A DNA stretch of 64,000 nucleotides from an uncultured Christensenellaceae bacterium (lineage in GTDB: Bacteria > Bacillota > Clostridia > Christensenellales > Borkfalkiaceae). Location: the NCBI GenBank assembly GCA_910586655.1, contig CAJUIR010000004.1, forward strand, positions 1-64,000, given 5' to 3'. This document shows positions 1-8,529 of this stretch, one piece after another. The notes below the pieces were generated by a model that searched no databases, was not told the origin of the DNA, and worked only from the letters and a program-made list of their open reading frames with translations. The stretch's first letter is position 1, and the number at the start of each line of letters is the position of its first letter. A program made the position numbers and the translations under genes.

Positions 1-885
<885 letters not shown>

Positions 886-1216
886 AATTGTTTAAAGCCG
901 ATACGCGCTAAACGTACCGACGGCTCTAACTTGAATAAATTCTCGTTATCTTTTTGCTGACTTTGTTTTGAGTACTATTGTTTGCTCAAAAAAATTGACA
1001 GAAACTTGTTTTTGTGTTACAAAAAATCGTTTCTTTCTTATTCTATTTTTAATCTGCGTTACCGAACAACAGTTCGGGCTCTCCTTTTACAAAGGGAACT
1101 TTGCTATTTTAACAAATAGCCGTTCGCTTCGTCAAGCGATTTTTGCAACTTTTTTCGATTTTTTTCGGATTTTTGATCCGTTTCACCGATATTTTGTTGC
1201 CTCTCTTGCAGACAGC
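886..1216 (-). other. rRNA leader region (no gene)
   Basis: This stretch between the rRNA promoter and 16S is AT-rich, with T/A homopolymer runs, and would be transcribed as the pre-rRNA leader. The reading frames here show no protein-like composition and no ribosome binding site. I see no tRNA or second promoter with confidence. Confidence 0.6.
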
Positions 1217-1222
1217 CTACTA

Positions 1223-1251
1223 ATAATATCATAATACAAAGGGCGTGTCAA
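1223..1251 (-). promoter_or_regulatory. rRNA operon promoter
   Basis: On the minus strand a perfect -35 TTGACA (1251-1246) and a -10 TATTAT (1228-1223) are separated by 17 bp. This would start transcription at about 1216 and produce a leader of about 330 nt before 16S. Confidence 0.8.
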
Positions 1252-1317
1252 CTGTTTTTTGCAAAATTTTTTTAATTTTTTTACATTTTTTTATCTTTTA
1301 TGTTCCGCCACAATTTG

Positions 1318-1346
1318 TTGTTATTTTATCCTGATTATGCTACAAT
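1318..1346 (+). promoter_or_regulatory. Promoter of the 78-aa membrane protein gene
   Basis: -35 TTGTTA (1318-1323), 17-bp spacer and -10 TACAAT (1341-1346) lie 34 bp before the ATG at 1381. Confidence 0.55.
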
Positions 1347-1380
1347 ATATATGGTTTTATTCTCATCGATAGGAAATGTT

Positions 1381-1617
1381 ATGAAAATTCTTCAAATACT
1401 TTTTTGTATTTTATCGTGTCTTTGTGTTGCCGCAGCCGTATTCGTGGGCGTTTTTTGCGGTTGGGAATGGTTCGCCTTAGTCGCTGCGTTTGCAATCGTA
1501 TTCGCCGGAGCAATGTTTCTCATCAAGCGGAAACGTACTCCGCCGCGCCGCACGACCGATTTTATGAATTCCCCCGAAGAAAACGAAAGGATCAGCCGCG
1601 AAAATAACGACGAATAA
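1381..1617 (+). CDS. Small two-helix membrane protein, unknown function
   Basis: A 78-residue protein. Two hydrophobic helices lie at about residues 4-26 and 30-47, followed by a basic stretch (KRKR) and a polar, charged C-terminal tail, so both ends are probably cytoplasmic. The ATG at 1381 is chosen because an AGGAA-type ribosome binding site precedes it; an upstream in-frame ATG at 1300 lies before the promoter. The gene has its own promoter and terminator and is one of the few left-arm genes pointing towards the origin. I do not recognise a family. Confidence 0.6.
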   Translation: MKILQILFCILSCLCVAAAVFVGVFCGWEWFALVAAFAIVFAGAMFLIKRKRTPPRRTTDFMNSPEENERISRENNDE

Positions 1618-1641
1618 TTTTATTATATAATAATGTATAAA

Positions 1642-1675
1642 GGACCGTCCGCAATCTACGGACGGTCCTTTTTTT
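1642..1675 (+). terminator. Intrinsic terminator
   Basis: Perfect 10-bp stem GGACCGTCCG / CGGACGGTCC with a 7-nt loop followed by seven T. It ends the 78-aa gene and may also act weakly for the convergent parB transcript. Confidence 0.85.
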
Positions 1676-1684
1676 AATTCACGA

Positions 1685-2581
1685 TCATTCCATTCTATCG
1701 ATGATATCGAGCAATTCGCTGATCCGATCCAGATCGTCGCGCGTATAATAATCGATATAAATTCTACCCTTTTTATCCGTACCGATGAGCGAAACTTTGG
1801 TTTTCAAAGTGGAACGAAGTCGTTCGACCAGATGTTTGAGTTCGGCGCTCATGACTGCGTTTTTTTGTTCTTTTTCCTTTGCAAGCACTTCGGGCGGATT
1901 GAGAAGTTGCTTGACCGCACGCTCGGCATCCCGCACGGACCAACCGTTTTTGACGCATTCGCCCGCCACTTCCGCCTGTCTTTCAGCCGGCACGGGAACC
2001 AACGCCCGCGCATGCCCCGAAGAGAGTTTCCCTTCGCGTACCAACGCGATTACTTCCTCCGAAAGAGTCAGAAGCCGAAGTGTATTTGCGATCGCCGGGC
2101 GCGATTTTCCGAGCCGCTCCGCAAGCACTTCCTGCGTCAGGTGAAATTCTTCCATCAACCGCTTCATTCCGTAAGCCGCTTCGATGGGATTCAGATCTTC
2201 GCGCTGTAAGTTTTCGATCAGCGAAATTTCCTGAATTTCGCGTTCGCCTAACTCCTTGATAATTACGGGCACCGTTTCCAATCCAGCCATTTTTGCGGCG
2301 CGGTATCTGCGTTCGCCTGCAATGATCATATAACCGTTTTCTGCACGGTTTACGACAAGCGGCATGATCACGCCGTGCTCCCTGATGGAATTCGATAAAT
2401 CGTTCAGCGCGTTTTCGTCAAATGCTTTCCGCGGCTGATCGGGATTGGGAAACACTTCCGAAAGTTTGACTTCCGTCGCTCCGCTTCTTTCTGCGCCGCT
2501 CTCCGCCTGCGCGTTTTCGTATGCTTCCTCCGTATCGCTGAACAGTGCGGACAGCCCTCTTCCAAGTCCTTTCGTCGCCAT
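1685..2581 (-). CDS. parB: Chromosome partitioning protein ParB (Spo0J/Noc family CTPase)
   Basis: A 298-residue ParB. It binds parS, spreads along DNA as a CTP-dependent clamp and, with ParA, segregates origins; in Bacillus it also links segregation to sporulation. Visible are the N-terminal CTP-binding domain (about 36-130) with the GERRYR motif at 89-94 and ENLQR at 123-127, a central helix-turn-helix (about 147-170) and a C-terminal dimerisation domain. The start at 2581 has a GGAGAA ribosome binding site and lies 3 nt after the parA stop. Two parS-like sites lie 3.1 kb away, upstream of the ftsH-parA-parB operon. Confidence 0.95.
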   Translation of the reverse strand: MATKGLGRGLSALFSDTEEAYENAQAESGAERSGATEVKLSEVFPNPDQPRKAFDENALNDLSNSIREHGVIMPLVVNRAENGYMIIAGERRYRAAKMAGLETVPVIIKELGEREIQEISLIENLQREDLNPIEAAYGMKRLMEEFHLTQEVLAERLGKSRPAIANTLRLLTLSEEVIALVREGKLSSGHARALVPVPAERQAEVAGECVKNGWSVRDAERAVKQLLNPPEVLAKEKEQKNAVMSAELKHLVERLRSTLKTKVSLIGTDKKGRIYIDYYTRDDLDRISELLDIIDRME

Positions 2582-2584
2582 GCT

Positions 2585-3361
2585 TTATTCTCCTTTTCCT
2601 TCTGTTTTGAGTAAAAATTCTTCCGTCAACGCTTCATACGCGCGCGCGCCCATACATTTGGGATCGTGCAATAATATGGGTTTTCCGTGGCTGGGCGCTT
2701 CCGAAAGACGGATGTTACGCGGAATGACGATCTCGTACAATTTTTTCGTAAAGAATTTTTTGATCTCTGCCGCGATCTGTTTGCTGATCAGCGAACGCCC
2801 GTCGTACATCGTAAGCACGACGCCTTCCACTTTTAAATTTTTGTTAAGGTGTTGACGAACAAGCGATATGGTATTCATCAGTTGAGAAAGCCCCTCCAAG
2901 GCGTAATATTCGCTTTGAATGGGAATGATCACGCTGTCGGCAGCCGCCAATGCATTGATGGTGATCAAGCCGAGCGAAGGGGGGCAGTCGATTAAGATGT
3001 AATCGAACGAAGATTTGATTTTGTCAAGCGCGCCCTTTAAAACCTTTTCGCGGTTCTTTTTATAGACGAGTTCCACCTCGGCTCCCGCCAAATCGATGTT
3101 CGCAGGCAACAGAAACAAATTTTTCATTTCCGTTTGCAGGATATTGTCGTTCGCCTCGTCTCCGTCGATCAAAACGTTGTAAACGGACTTTTTGAGCGAA
3201 CTCTTGGAAAATCCTAAGCCGGTCGTTGCGTTTCCCTGAGGGTCGAGATCCACCAAAAGAACTTTTTTTCCCGCGTCCGCGACGTAAGCCGCCATATTCA
3301 CACACGTCGTTGTTTTGCCGACGCCGCCTTTTTGATTGGAAAAGGAAATTATTTTCCCCAT
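2585..3361 (-). CDS. parA: Chromosome partitioning ATPase ParA (Soj)
   Basis: A 258-residue Walker-type ATPase that binds DNA non-specifically when ATP-bound and moves ParB-parS complexes; Soj also regulates DnaA. The deviant Walker A motif KGGVGKTT starts at residue 11, and the Walker B-like DYILIDCPPSLG follows at about 120. The ATG at 3361 is chosen over an in-frame GTG at 3370 because an AAGGAG site sits 8 nt before it. The gene follows ftsH by 5 nt and precedes parB by 3 nt, so the three are co-transcribed. Confidence 0.95.
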   Translation of the reverse strand: MGKIISFSNQKGGVGKTTTCVNMAAYVADAGKKVLLVDLDPQGNATTGLGFSKSSLKKSVYNVLIDGDEANDNILQTEMKNLFLLPANIDLAGAEVELVYKKNREKVLKGALDKIKSSFDYILIDCPPSLGLITINALAAADSVIIPIQSEYYALEGLSQLMNTISLVRQHLNKNLKVEGVVLTMYDGRSLISKQIAAEIKKFFTKKLYEIVIPRNIRLSEAPSHGKPILLHDPKCMGARAYEALTEEFLLKTEGKGE

Positions 3362-3366
3362 GTTGA

Positions 3367-5481
3367 TCACTCCTTGTCGGATTTGTCTTCTGATTTGTCT
3401 GCGGTATCTTCCGCTTTCGTTTGGTTGTCTTTCGTTTCTGTTTCCGTCACAGGATCGACAGGCTGATTTTCGGAAGAGTCCTTTTCCTTCTCTTTCCCGC
3501 CAGCCGATTCCGTTTTGCCTTCCGTCTGCGGCGCCGCCGCGCCGAACGGCTCGTCGGGCATTCCCTTGTCGTGCTCTTCCATATATTCCAGCACTTCCGC
3601 ATAACTTGCACCCTTCATTAAAAGGTTGACCTCTGCGGTATAGATGGTTTCCCGCTCCACAAGAACCCTTGCCATATTGTCAAGTACTGAACGATTTTCC
3701 GAAAGAAGTTTTTTGGCGCGTTCGTACTGTGTACTGATGATGCGTTTAATTTCTTCGTCGATCATCGCTGCCGTTTCTTCCGAATATACCGTTCTTTCCT
3801 CGTAGTCTCTTCCCAAGAAGACAGGTCCGCTGCTGCCGTATGCAATGGGACCGAGTTTTTCACTCATACCCCATTCGGTCACCATCTTGCGGGCGCGGCT
3901 CGTAATATCTTGAATGTCGCCCGAAGCCCCCGCCGAAAAATCATGGATGACAAGTTCTTCCGCAACACGTCCGCCGAGAGCCATACAAATGTCGTCGTTC
4001 AGTTTATTGATGGTATCCGACCGATCGTCCGTTTCGGGACGGGAAAGCGTATATCCTGCCGCCATCCCGCGGGGAATGATCGATACTTCCTGGACCTCGT
4101 CGCAATGCGGGCAAAGTTTTGCGAGAATTGCGTGACCCGCTTCGTGATAAGCGGTATTTTTCTTATCTGCCTCCGTCACTACGCGGCTCTTCTTCTGAGG
4201 CCCCATAATGACTTTATTGATCCCTTCGTAAAGGTCGTGATTGGTGATCGTGGTTCTTCCCGCACGGGCAGCCAAAATCGCAGCCTCGTTCAGAAGATTT
4301 GCAAGATCCGCTCCGGAGAATCCGCTGGTGATCCGCGCGATCACTTTAAAGTTAACGTCTGCGGCAAGCGGTTTATTCCGTGAATGCACTTTCAAAATCT
4401 GCTCTCTGCCTCTGACGTCGGGAAGATTGACATAGATCTGTCTGTCGAAACGACCGGGACGAAGAAGGGCACTGTCAAGAATATCCGCACGGTTGGTCGC
4501 CGCCATAACAATAATTCCTTCGTTGGTATCGAACCCGTCCATCTGAACGAGGATCTGGTTCAACGTCTGTTCGCGTTCGTCATGTCCTCCGCCAAGCCCC
4601 GCACCGCGTTGGCGCCCCACCGCATCGATTTCATCGATAAAAATGATACAAGGTTGATTGCGTTTCGCAAGGTCGAATAAGTCGCGCACGCGCGACGCTC
4701 CCACGCCGACGTACATTTCCACAAAGTCCGAACCGCTCACCGAGAAGAAGGGAACACCCGCTTCTCCCGCAACGGCTTTGGCAAACAGCGTTTTTCCTGT
4801 TCCGGGAGGGCCGACCAACAGGACGCCCTTGGGAATCTTCGCTCCCAAATCGGAAAACTTCTTCGGGTTACGCAGGAATTCAACGACTTCTTTGAGTTCT
4901 TCCTTTTCTTCTTCCGCCCCCGCAACATCGGAGAACCGCACTTTCAGATTGGTGGACACCTTTGCCTTCGTCTTTCCGAAGTTCATGACTTTGCCGCCTC
5001 CGCCGCTCGTTACGCGCAAGATGATAAAGAACGCAACGACGCCGACGACCAAAATCGCAATATAAACAAAGTTCGTCCAGCCTGAGCCTGCATTCGGATT
5101 GGAAGAGGAAGAGTCGAGAATCAAGCCCTCTTCAATCCACGCATCTCTCTTTTCTAAAAACCAGTTATTGTTTTGCGCGGCAGGGAAGGTTGCCCAATAA
5201 GTATAGTTCTTTGCATCTACGCTGGTGTAGCCGTAAACCACAAAGCCGTCTACATGAATCTTAACGATCTGTTCGTTATCCCAATACTCGCCGATCTTGT
5301 CTGTTTCGTTTTTATCGGGATTTTTGCCGCCGTCGCCGCGAGCATCCTCGACAAGTTTAACAAACTCATAATCGCTGACTTCTTTATTGTTCCGAATCGC
5401 AGTCGTTATCCAATAGTAAATGCCGATTCCAAGCACGGCAATTACCACCACGGCAATGATTGTTTTTACTGTTTTACTCAA
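3367..5481 (-). CDS. ftsH: ATP-dependent zinc metalloprotease FtsH
   Basis: A membrane-anchored AAA+ protease of 704 residues that degrades misfolded and regulatory membrane proteins as a hexamer. Two membrane helices (about 6-24 and 137-156) flank an extracytoplasmic domain; Walker A GPPGTGKT at 224-231, Walker B IIFIDEID at 279-286, the second region of homology, and the zinc site HEAGH at 446-450 follow. The tail after about residue 630 is acidic and low in complexity. I choose a TTG start at 5481, with AGGAG 7 nt upstream; the in-frame ATG at 5574 overlaps the promoter. ftsH leading a parA-parB operon is unusual compared with the common tilS-hpt-ftsH order. Confidence 0.95.
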   Translation of the reverse strand: MSKTVKTIIAVVVIAVLGIGIYYWITTAIRNNKEVSDYEFVKLVEDARGDGGKNPDKNETDKIGEYWDNEQIVKIHVDGFVVYGYTSVDAKNYTYWATFPAAQNNNWFLEKRDAWIEEGLILDSSSSNPNAGSGWTNFVYIAILVVGVVAFFIILRVTSGGGGKVMNFGKTKAKVSTNLKVRFSDVAGAEEEKEELKEVVEFLRNPKKFSDLGAKIPKGVLLVGPPGTGKTLFAKAVAGEAGVPFFSVSGSDFVEMYVGVGASRVRDLFDLAKRNQPCIIFIDEIDAVGRQRGAGLGGGHDEREQTLNQILVQMDGFDTNEGIIVMAATNRADILDSALLRPGRFDRQIYVNLPDVRGREQILKVHSRNKPLAADVNFKVIARITSGFSGADLANLLNEAAILAARAGRTTITNHDLYEGINKVIMGPQKKSRVVTEADKKNTAYHEAGHAILAKLCPHCDEVQEVSIIPRGMAAGYTLSRPETDDRSDTINKLNDDICMALGGRVAEELVIHDFSAGASGDIQDITSRARKMVTEWGMSEKLGPIAYGSSGPVFLGRDYEERTVYSEETAAMIDEEIKRIISTQYERAKKLLSENRSVLDNMARVLVERETIYTAEVNLLMKGASYAEVLEYMEEHDKGMPDEPFGAAAPQTEGKTESAGGKEKEKDSSENQPVDPVTETETKDNQTKAEDTADKSEDKSDKE

Positions 5482-5545
5482 ATCAAATCTCCTTTTATAA
5501 TATATGAACGGTTCACCCGTTAGTATGCGGCTTTTACGCTTAATT

Positions 5546-5574
5546 ATTTTAACATAGGTTTTATTATTTTTCAA
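5546..5574 (-). promoter_or_regulatory. Promoter of ftsH-parA-parB
   Basis: Minus-strand -35 TTGAAA (5574-5569), 17-bp spacer, -10 TAAAAT (5551-5546). It gives a leader of about 60 nt before the TTG start. Confidence 0.6.
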
Positions 5575-5691
5575 GTAATTATTGGAAATTCTTGCCGATT
5601 TAACAAAAATATCACAAAAGCCCCTTGAATTGAAAATAAAGCCTGAAAATCGGCTGTTTTTACCATGCGCACCCCGAAAAACAGCAAAAAA

Positions 5692-5707
5692 TGTTTCATG
5701 TGAAACG
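5692..5707. promoter_or_regulatory. parS-like site 1
   Basis: TGTTTCATGTGAAACG matches the parS consensus TGTTNCACGTGAAACA except for one central base and the last base. It lies 28 bp before a perfect site. Confidence 0.7.
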
Positions 5708-5735
5708 TTCCTGAATTTTTTCTTCCATTTTTCAG

Positions 5736-5751
5736 TGTTTCACGTGAAACA
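5736..5751. promoter_or_regulatory. parS site 2 (perfect palindrome)
   Basis: TGTTTCACGTGAAACA is a perfect 16-bp palindrome and an exact match to the parS consensus bound by ParB. It sits in the intergenic region between ftsH and cvpA, about 6.4 kb from the putative oriC. Confidence 0.92.
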
Positions 5752-5807
5752 TTTGGTGCTAAATGAAATCGATTTTAAAAACGGTTTCGATTCAATTCAA
5801 GCCGGTT

Positions 5808-6353
5808 TTATTTCCCAAACCCGAGGAATGAAAACGTTGTCGCTTCGATAAACCAATCCCAACGGAATATGGCTCCCACAATGGTACTGGATGAAATAAA
5901 GTGTTCCATGGGCTCATAGCCCGTCCATTCGATCAGATATTTGCAAAAGGTAAGCACTAAAAATAACGCAACGGCAGATTTCAAAAGACCGAGCAGTCCG
6001 CCGAGCAGTTGGTTGATGACGTTAAATGCCGAAACCTTCTGGACGACCGCCGTACCGAGCCTGCCGACGACGTAGGCACAGAAACGCACGACGATCAGAA
6101 GAATCACAAAACTAATAGCAACCGCGATCCAATACGCAGCCGTTTCGTTTCCGATTGATTTCGCAAGCGCACTCGTCATTCCGAACCAATCTTCTAAATT
6201 CACTTGAACCGCATTGCAGAAAGAGATCGCCACAAAAATCGAAAATACCGTGCCGGCAACTTTACAGATGCCCGCAATAAATCCGCGATGAACACCCAGC
6301 AAAATCCCGCCGATCAAAGTGATGATAAATACTACGTCCAAAATCCAGTACAC
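5808..6353 (-). CDS. CvpA family membrane protein
   Basis: A 181-residue membrane protein with about four hydrophobic segments. The N-terminal GxxxGxxRG pattern (GGILLGVHRGFIAG, about 16-29) and the later NQLLGGLLGLLK segment (about 114-125) are typical of the CvpA/colicin V production family; its members are linked to envelope functions, but the biochemical role is not settled. Start at 6353, with AAGGAGG upstream and a minus-strand promoter (TCGACA, 17 bp, TATAAT) before it. It diverges from yyaC. Confidence 0.8.
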   Translation of the reverse strand: MYWILDVVFIITLIGGILLGVHRGFIAGICKVAGTVFSIFVAISFCNAVQVNLEDWFGMTSALAKSIGNETAAYWIAVAISFVILLIVVRFCAYVVGRLGTAVVQKVSAFNVINQLLGGLLGLLKSAVALFLVLTFCKYLIEWTGYEPMEHFISSSTIVGAIFRWDWFIEATTFSFLGFGK

Positions 6354-6468
6354 GGCTTTCCTCCTTTTTTTATTATAACATGATTTTTAAGTTTTGTCGA
6401 ACGATTCTGCCTTTCGGGTTATAAAATCAGGAAAGGGGGGACATAATCGAACAGTTAACGGAGGAATT

Positions 6469-7023
6469 ATGGACTACGCGTTTCATTTTTATAATTCAAT
6501 GGCTGAAACAGGCATTATGATGGCGTTAGAGCGTTGTTTGGGGGAAACGCAGGCTCCCCCTGTGGTACTTTGTATCGGAAGCGATTTGGCGGTAGGCGAT
6601 TCCTTGGGTCCGATCGCAGGAACCATGTTAAAACGGAATCCCGAGTTCCGCGGATTTGTTTACGGCACGCTCAATGCTCCCGTTACAGCAAAAGAAGTTA
6701 AGTATATTAACAATTTTTTACGAAAGACACATCCGTTCAGTAAAATTATCGCAGTCGACGCCGCTGTCGGCGAAGATTCCGACGTCGGATTGATTAAGGT
6801 TTCCGACTGCGCGCTGCGGCCCGGTTCGGGCGCAAATAAACGTCTTGGAAAAGTAGGCGACGTCTCGGTGCTCGGAATCGTCGCAAGAAAATCGTCTTTT
6901 TCTTATTCGGTACTCAATCTCACGCGCTTAAACGTGGTCTATACCATGGCGCAGGCGATTTCCGATGCCGTCTCCACGCTATCGCTCCGCACTTGTGACT
7001 CGCACAAAGTTGTGAATAAATAA
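6469..7023 (+). CDS. yyaC: YyaC family spore protein (germination-protease-like fold)
   Basis: A 184-residue protein of the YyaC/DUF1256 family, related in fold to the germination protease GPR and found in spore formers. Typical segments are VLCIGSDLAVGDSLGP (about 34-49), the NAPVTAKE stretch and the IIAVDAAVG block near residue 95. The start at 6469 is chosen because a strong GGAGGA site lies just before it; the longer ORF from 6394 has none. Substrate and activity are not established. It points towards the origin, against most of its neighbours. Confidence 0.85.
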   Translation: MDYAFHFYNSMAETGIMMALERCLGETQAPPVVLCIGSDLAVGDSLGPIAGTMLKRNPEFRGFVYGTLNAPVTAKEVKYINNFLRKTHPFSKIIAVDAAVGEDSDVGLIKVSDCALRPGSGANKRLGKVGDVSVLGIVARKSSFSYSVLNLTRLNVVYTMAQAISDAVSTLSLRTCDSHKVVNK

Positions 7024-7101
7024 CATTTATCTGCGCACCAAAGCGTAGCATTGTTATAAAATAACATTTTTTTCATTTTTGGAAATAATTTCCGTGAATT
7101 A

Positions 7102-7130
7102 TTGACGAAAATAAGATGCGGGCGTAAAAT
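7102..7130 (+). promoter_or_regulatory. Promoter of the 76-aa gene
   Basis: -35 TTGACG (7102-7107), 17-bp spacer, -10 TAAAAT (7125-7130); the start codon follows at 7161. Confidence 0.7.
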
Positions 7131-7160
7131 GAAGGCATATTTTATAAAGGAGACGGAACC

Positions 7161-7391
7161 ATGATCAAGGCAACGAAAACGAAGACTTACGACACCGAAA
7201 AGGCTACGGTTGTGAAGAAAGTAACGCACGGTTATTACGGCGATCCCGCAGGATATGAAGAAACGATGTATCAGACTCCCGAAGGAGATTACTTCCTCTA
7301 TACTTACGGCGGCGAAGCATCTGCTTACGCAAAGGAAAAGATCACGACTTTTACCAAAGCCAACGCACAGAAATGGCTTGCTGAAAATTGA
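7161..7391 (+). CDS. Small soluble protein of unknown function
   Basis: A 76-residue protein with no signal peptide or membrane helix. It is rich in Thr, Lys and Tyr, and has a central aromatic, Gly-rich part (HGYYGDPAGYEETMYQ; EGDYFLYTYGGE) followed by a helical, Ala/Lys-rich C-terminus. An AAGGAGA site precedes the ATG. It stands alone between a near-consensus promoter and a strong terminator, which suggests a well-expressed monocistronic mRNA. I do not recognise it. Confidence 0.7.
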   Translation: MIKATKTKTYDTEKATVVKKVTHGYYGDPAGYEETMYQTPEGDYFLYTYGGEASAYAKEKITTFTKANAQKWLAEN

Positions 7392-7420
7392 TTTTTCCAT
7401 GTAAAACGAAATTTTCCCAA

Positions 7421-7449
7421 AAAAGAACGCTATTTCGGCGTTCTTTTTT
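7421..7449 (+). terminator. Intrinsic terminator
   Basis: AAAAGAACGC / GCGTTCTTTT, 10-bp stem with a 7-nt loop and a T-run, 30 bp after the 76-aa gene. Confidence 0.85.
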
Positions 7450-7525
7450 GCTCTGTCGTTAATTCTCAGCGAAAAATTTTTAAAAAACTTGATTTTCGGG
7501 GACAAAATTACCCGCTGTTTCTCTA

Positions 7526-7550
7526 AAAACGCTTGAGAGAGCGTTTTTTT
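7526..7550 (+). terminator. Second terminator-like hairpin
   Basis: AAAACGCT / AGCGTTTT stem with a 6-nt loop and T-run, about 75 bp after the first terminator and with no gene between them. Confidence 0.6.
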
Positions 7551-7601
7551 CGGCTAAAATAGGTGTCATTTTAATCAATTTTACAAAAATACGATAGAAA
7601 T

Positions 7602-7628
7602 CCCCCGCTGCAAACTTAGCAGCGGGGG
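7602..7628 (-). terminator. Terminator of the rpmH-jag operon
   Basis: Perfect 10-bp stem CCCCCGCTGC / GCAGCGGGGG with a 7-nt loop. It sits 20 bp beyond the jag stop codon; the minus-strand tail is only moderately T-rich. Confidence 0.7.
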
Positions 7629-7647
7629 AGGGGTATGTTGTTATTCT

Positions 7648-8499
7648 TTATTCTTCCGAGTTGTCGGGCACAGTCGCCTCTTCATCATCTTTTCCGAGAT
7701 AGGTTCCGAAAAATCCGTTATAACCGCCTTTCTTGTAACTCGTCCCCGAAGTCTGCGGCGTTTCTTCCGTGGGAAGTTCGCGTTTCGGGTAAGGTTTTCT
7801 CTCCCCGAATTTTCCGTTGCTGCGTCCGTCTCTCCCGTTCCGATTCCTTTTATTGTCGTTCCTGCCGTTTCCGTCTCTGTGTTTCATGTTTTTGGGAACA
7901 ATGATCACAAAACGTTCGGGTTCTTTTCCCTCGCTCTTGGTCGTCACTTCCTCGCTGTCCGCAAGCGCGGCATGAATGATTCTTCTTTCATAAGGATTCA
8001 TCGGTTCTAACCGCACGCGTCTTCCGGTGCGGACGGCTTTTGCTGCGAGTTTCGCCGCAACGCGTTTCAACGTTTCTTCGCGTTCTTCGCGGTAATTTCC
8101 GCAGTCCACAACGACGCGTTTATAGTCGCGGCGGCCGGTATTCGCAACCGCTCCCGTCAGTACCTGAATGGCATCGATCATTTCTCCGCGGCGGCCGATG
8201 ATCTCTTTCGCCGATTCCACCGAAATAACGACTGCGATCTTTTCATCCTCTTCCTGAAGAACGGGTTCGCCGTTGACTCCGAGCAGGGTCAACAGTCCCC
8301 CTAAAAATTTCACGGCGCGTTCTCCGTCCGTCTTTTTCTGTTTGGGTTTCAGTGCAACGCATGCCGGAACGGAACCGAACAATTTCTTTTTCCCTTCTTC
8401 CAGAACGGTCACTTCAACATCTTCCGCCGTGAGTCCCAGCGCTTTCAGTCCTGCTTCCACCGCCTCTTCTACGGTCTTTCCGGTAAACTGATGATCCAT
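7648..8499 (-). CDS. jag: Jag/KhpB (EloR) RNA-binding protein
   Basis: A 283-residue SpoIIIJ-associated protein. The order is a Jag-N domain (about 1-50, with the KKKLFG end motif), a KH domain whose GRRG loop lies near residue 105, an R3H domain (RRVRLEPMNPYERRIIHAAL, about 155-175), then a low-complexity, Arg/Asn/Gly-rich tail of about 80 residues ending in acidic residues. Jag/KhpB proteins bind RNA with KhpA and influence elongation and cell division. The basic tail after R3H is longer than in many homologues. It follows yidC, the normal order near origins. Confidence 0.92.
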   Translation of the reverse strand: MDHQFTGKTVEEAVEAGLKALGLTAEDVEVTVLEEGKKKLFGSVPACVALKPKQKKTDGERAVKFLGGLLTLLGVNGEPVLQEEDEKIAVVISVESAKEIIGRRGEMIDAIQVLTGAVANTGRRDYKRVVVDCGNYREEREETLKRVAAKLAAKAVRTGRRVRLEPMNPYERRIIHAALADSEEVTTKSEGKEPERFVIIVPKNMKHRDGNGRNDNKRNRNGRDGRSNGKFGERKPYPKRELPTEETPQTSGTSYKKGGYNGFFGTYLGKDDEEATVPDNSEE

Positions 8500-8529
8500 A
8501 ATAATTCCTCTTTTCGGTATAATTTACGA

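Noticed and set aside
968..1234. 88-codon frame in the rRNA leader
   Set aside because: Overlaps the rRNA promoter and leader, no ribosome binding site, low-complexity Phe-rich composition.
886..1300. tRNA gene next to the rRNA operon
   Set aside because: No cloverleaf or GTTCRANNC-type element could be recognised in this AT-rich leader.
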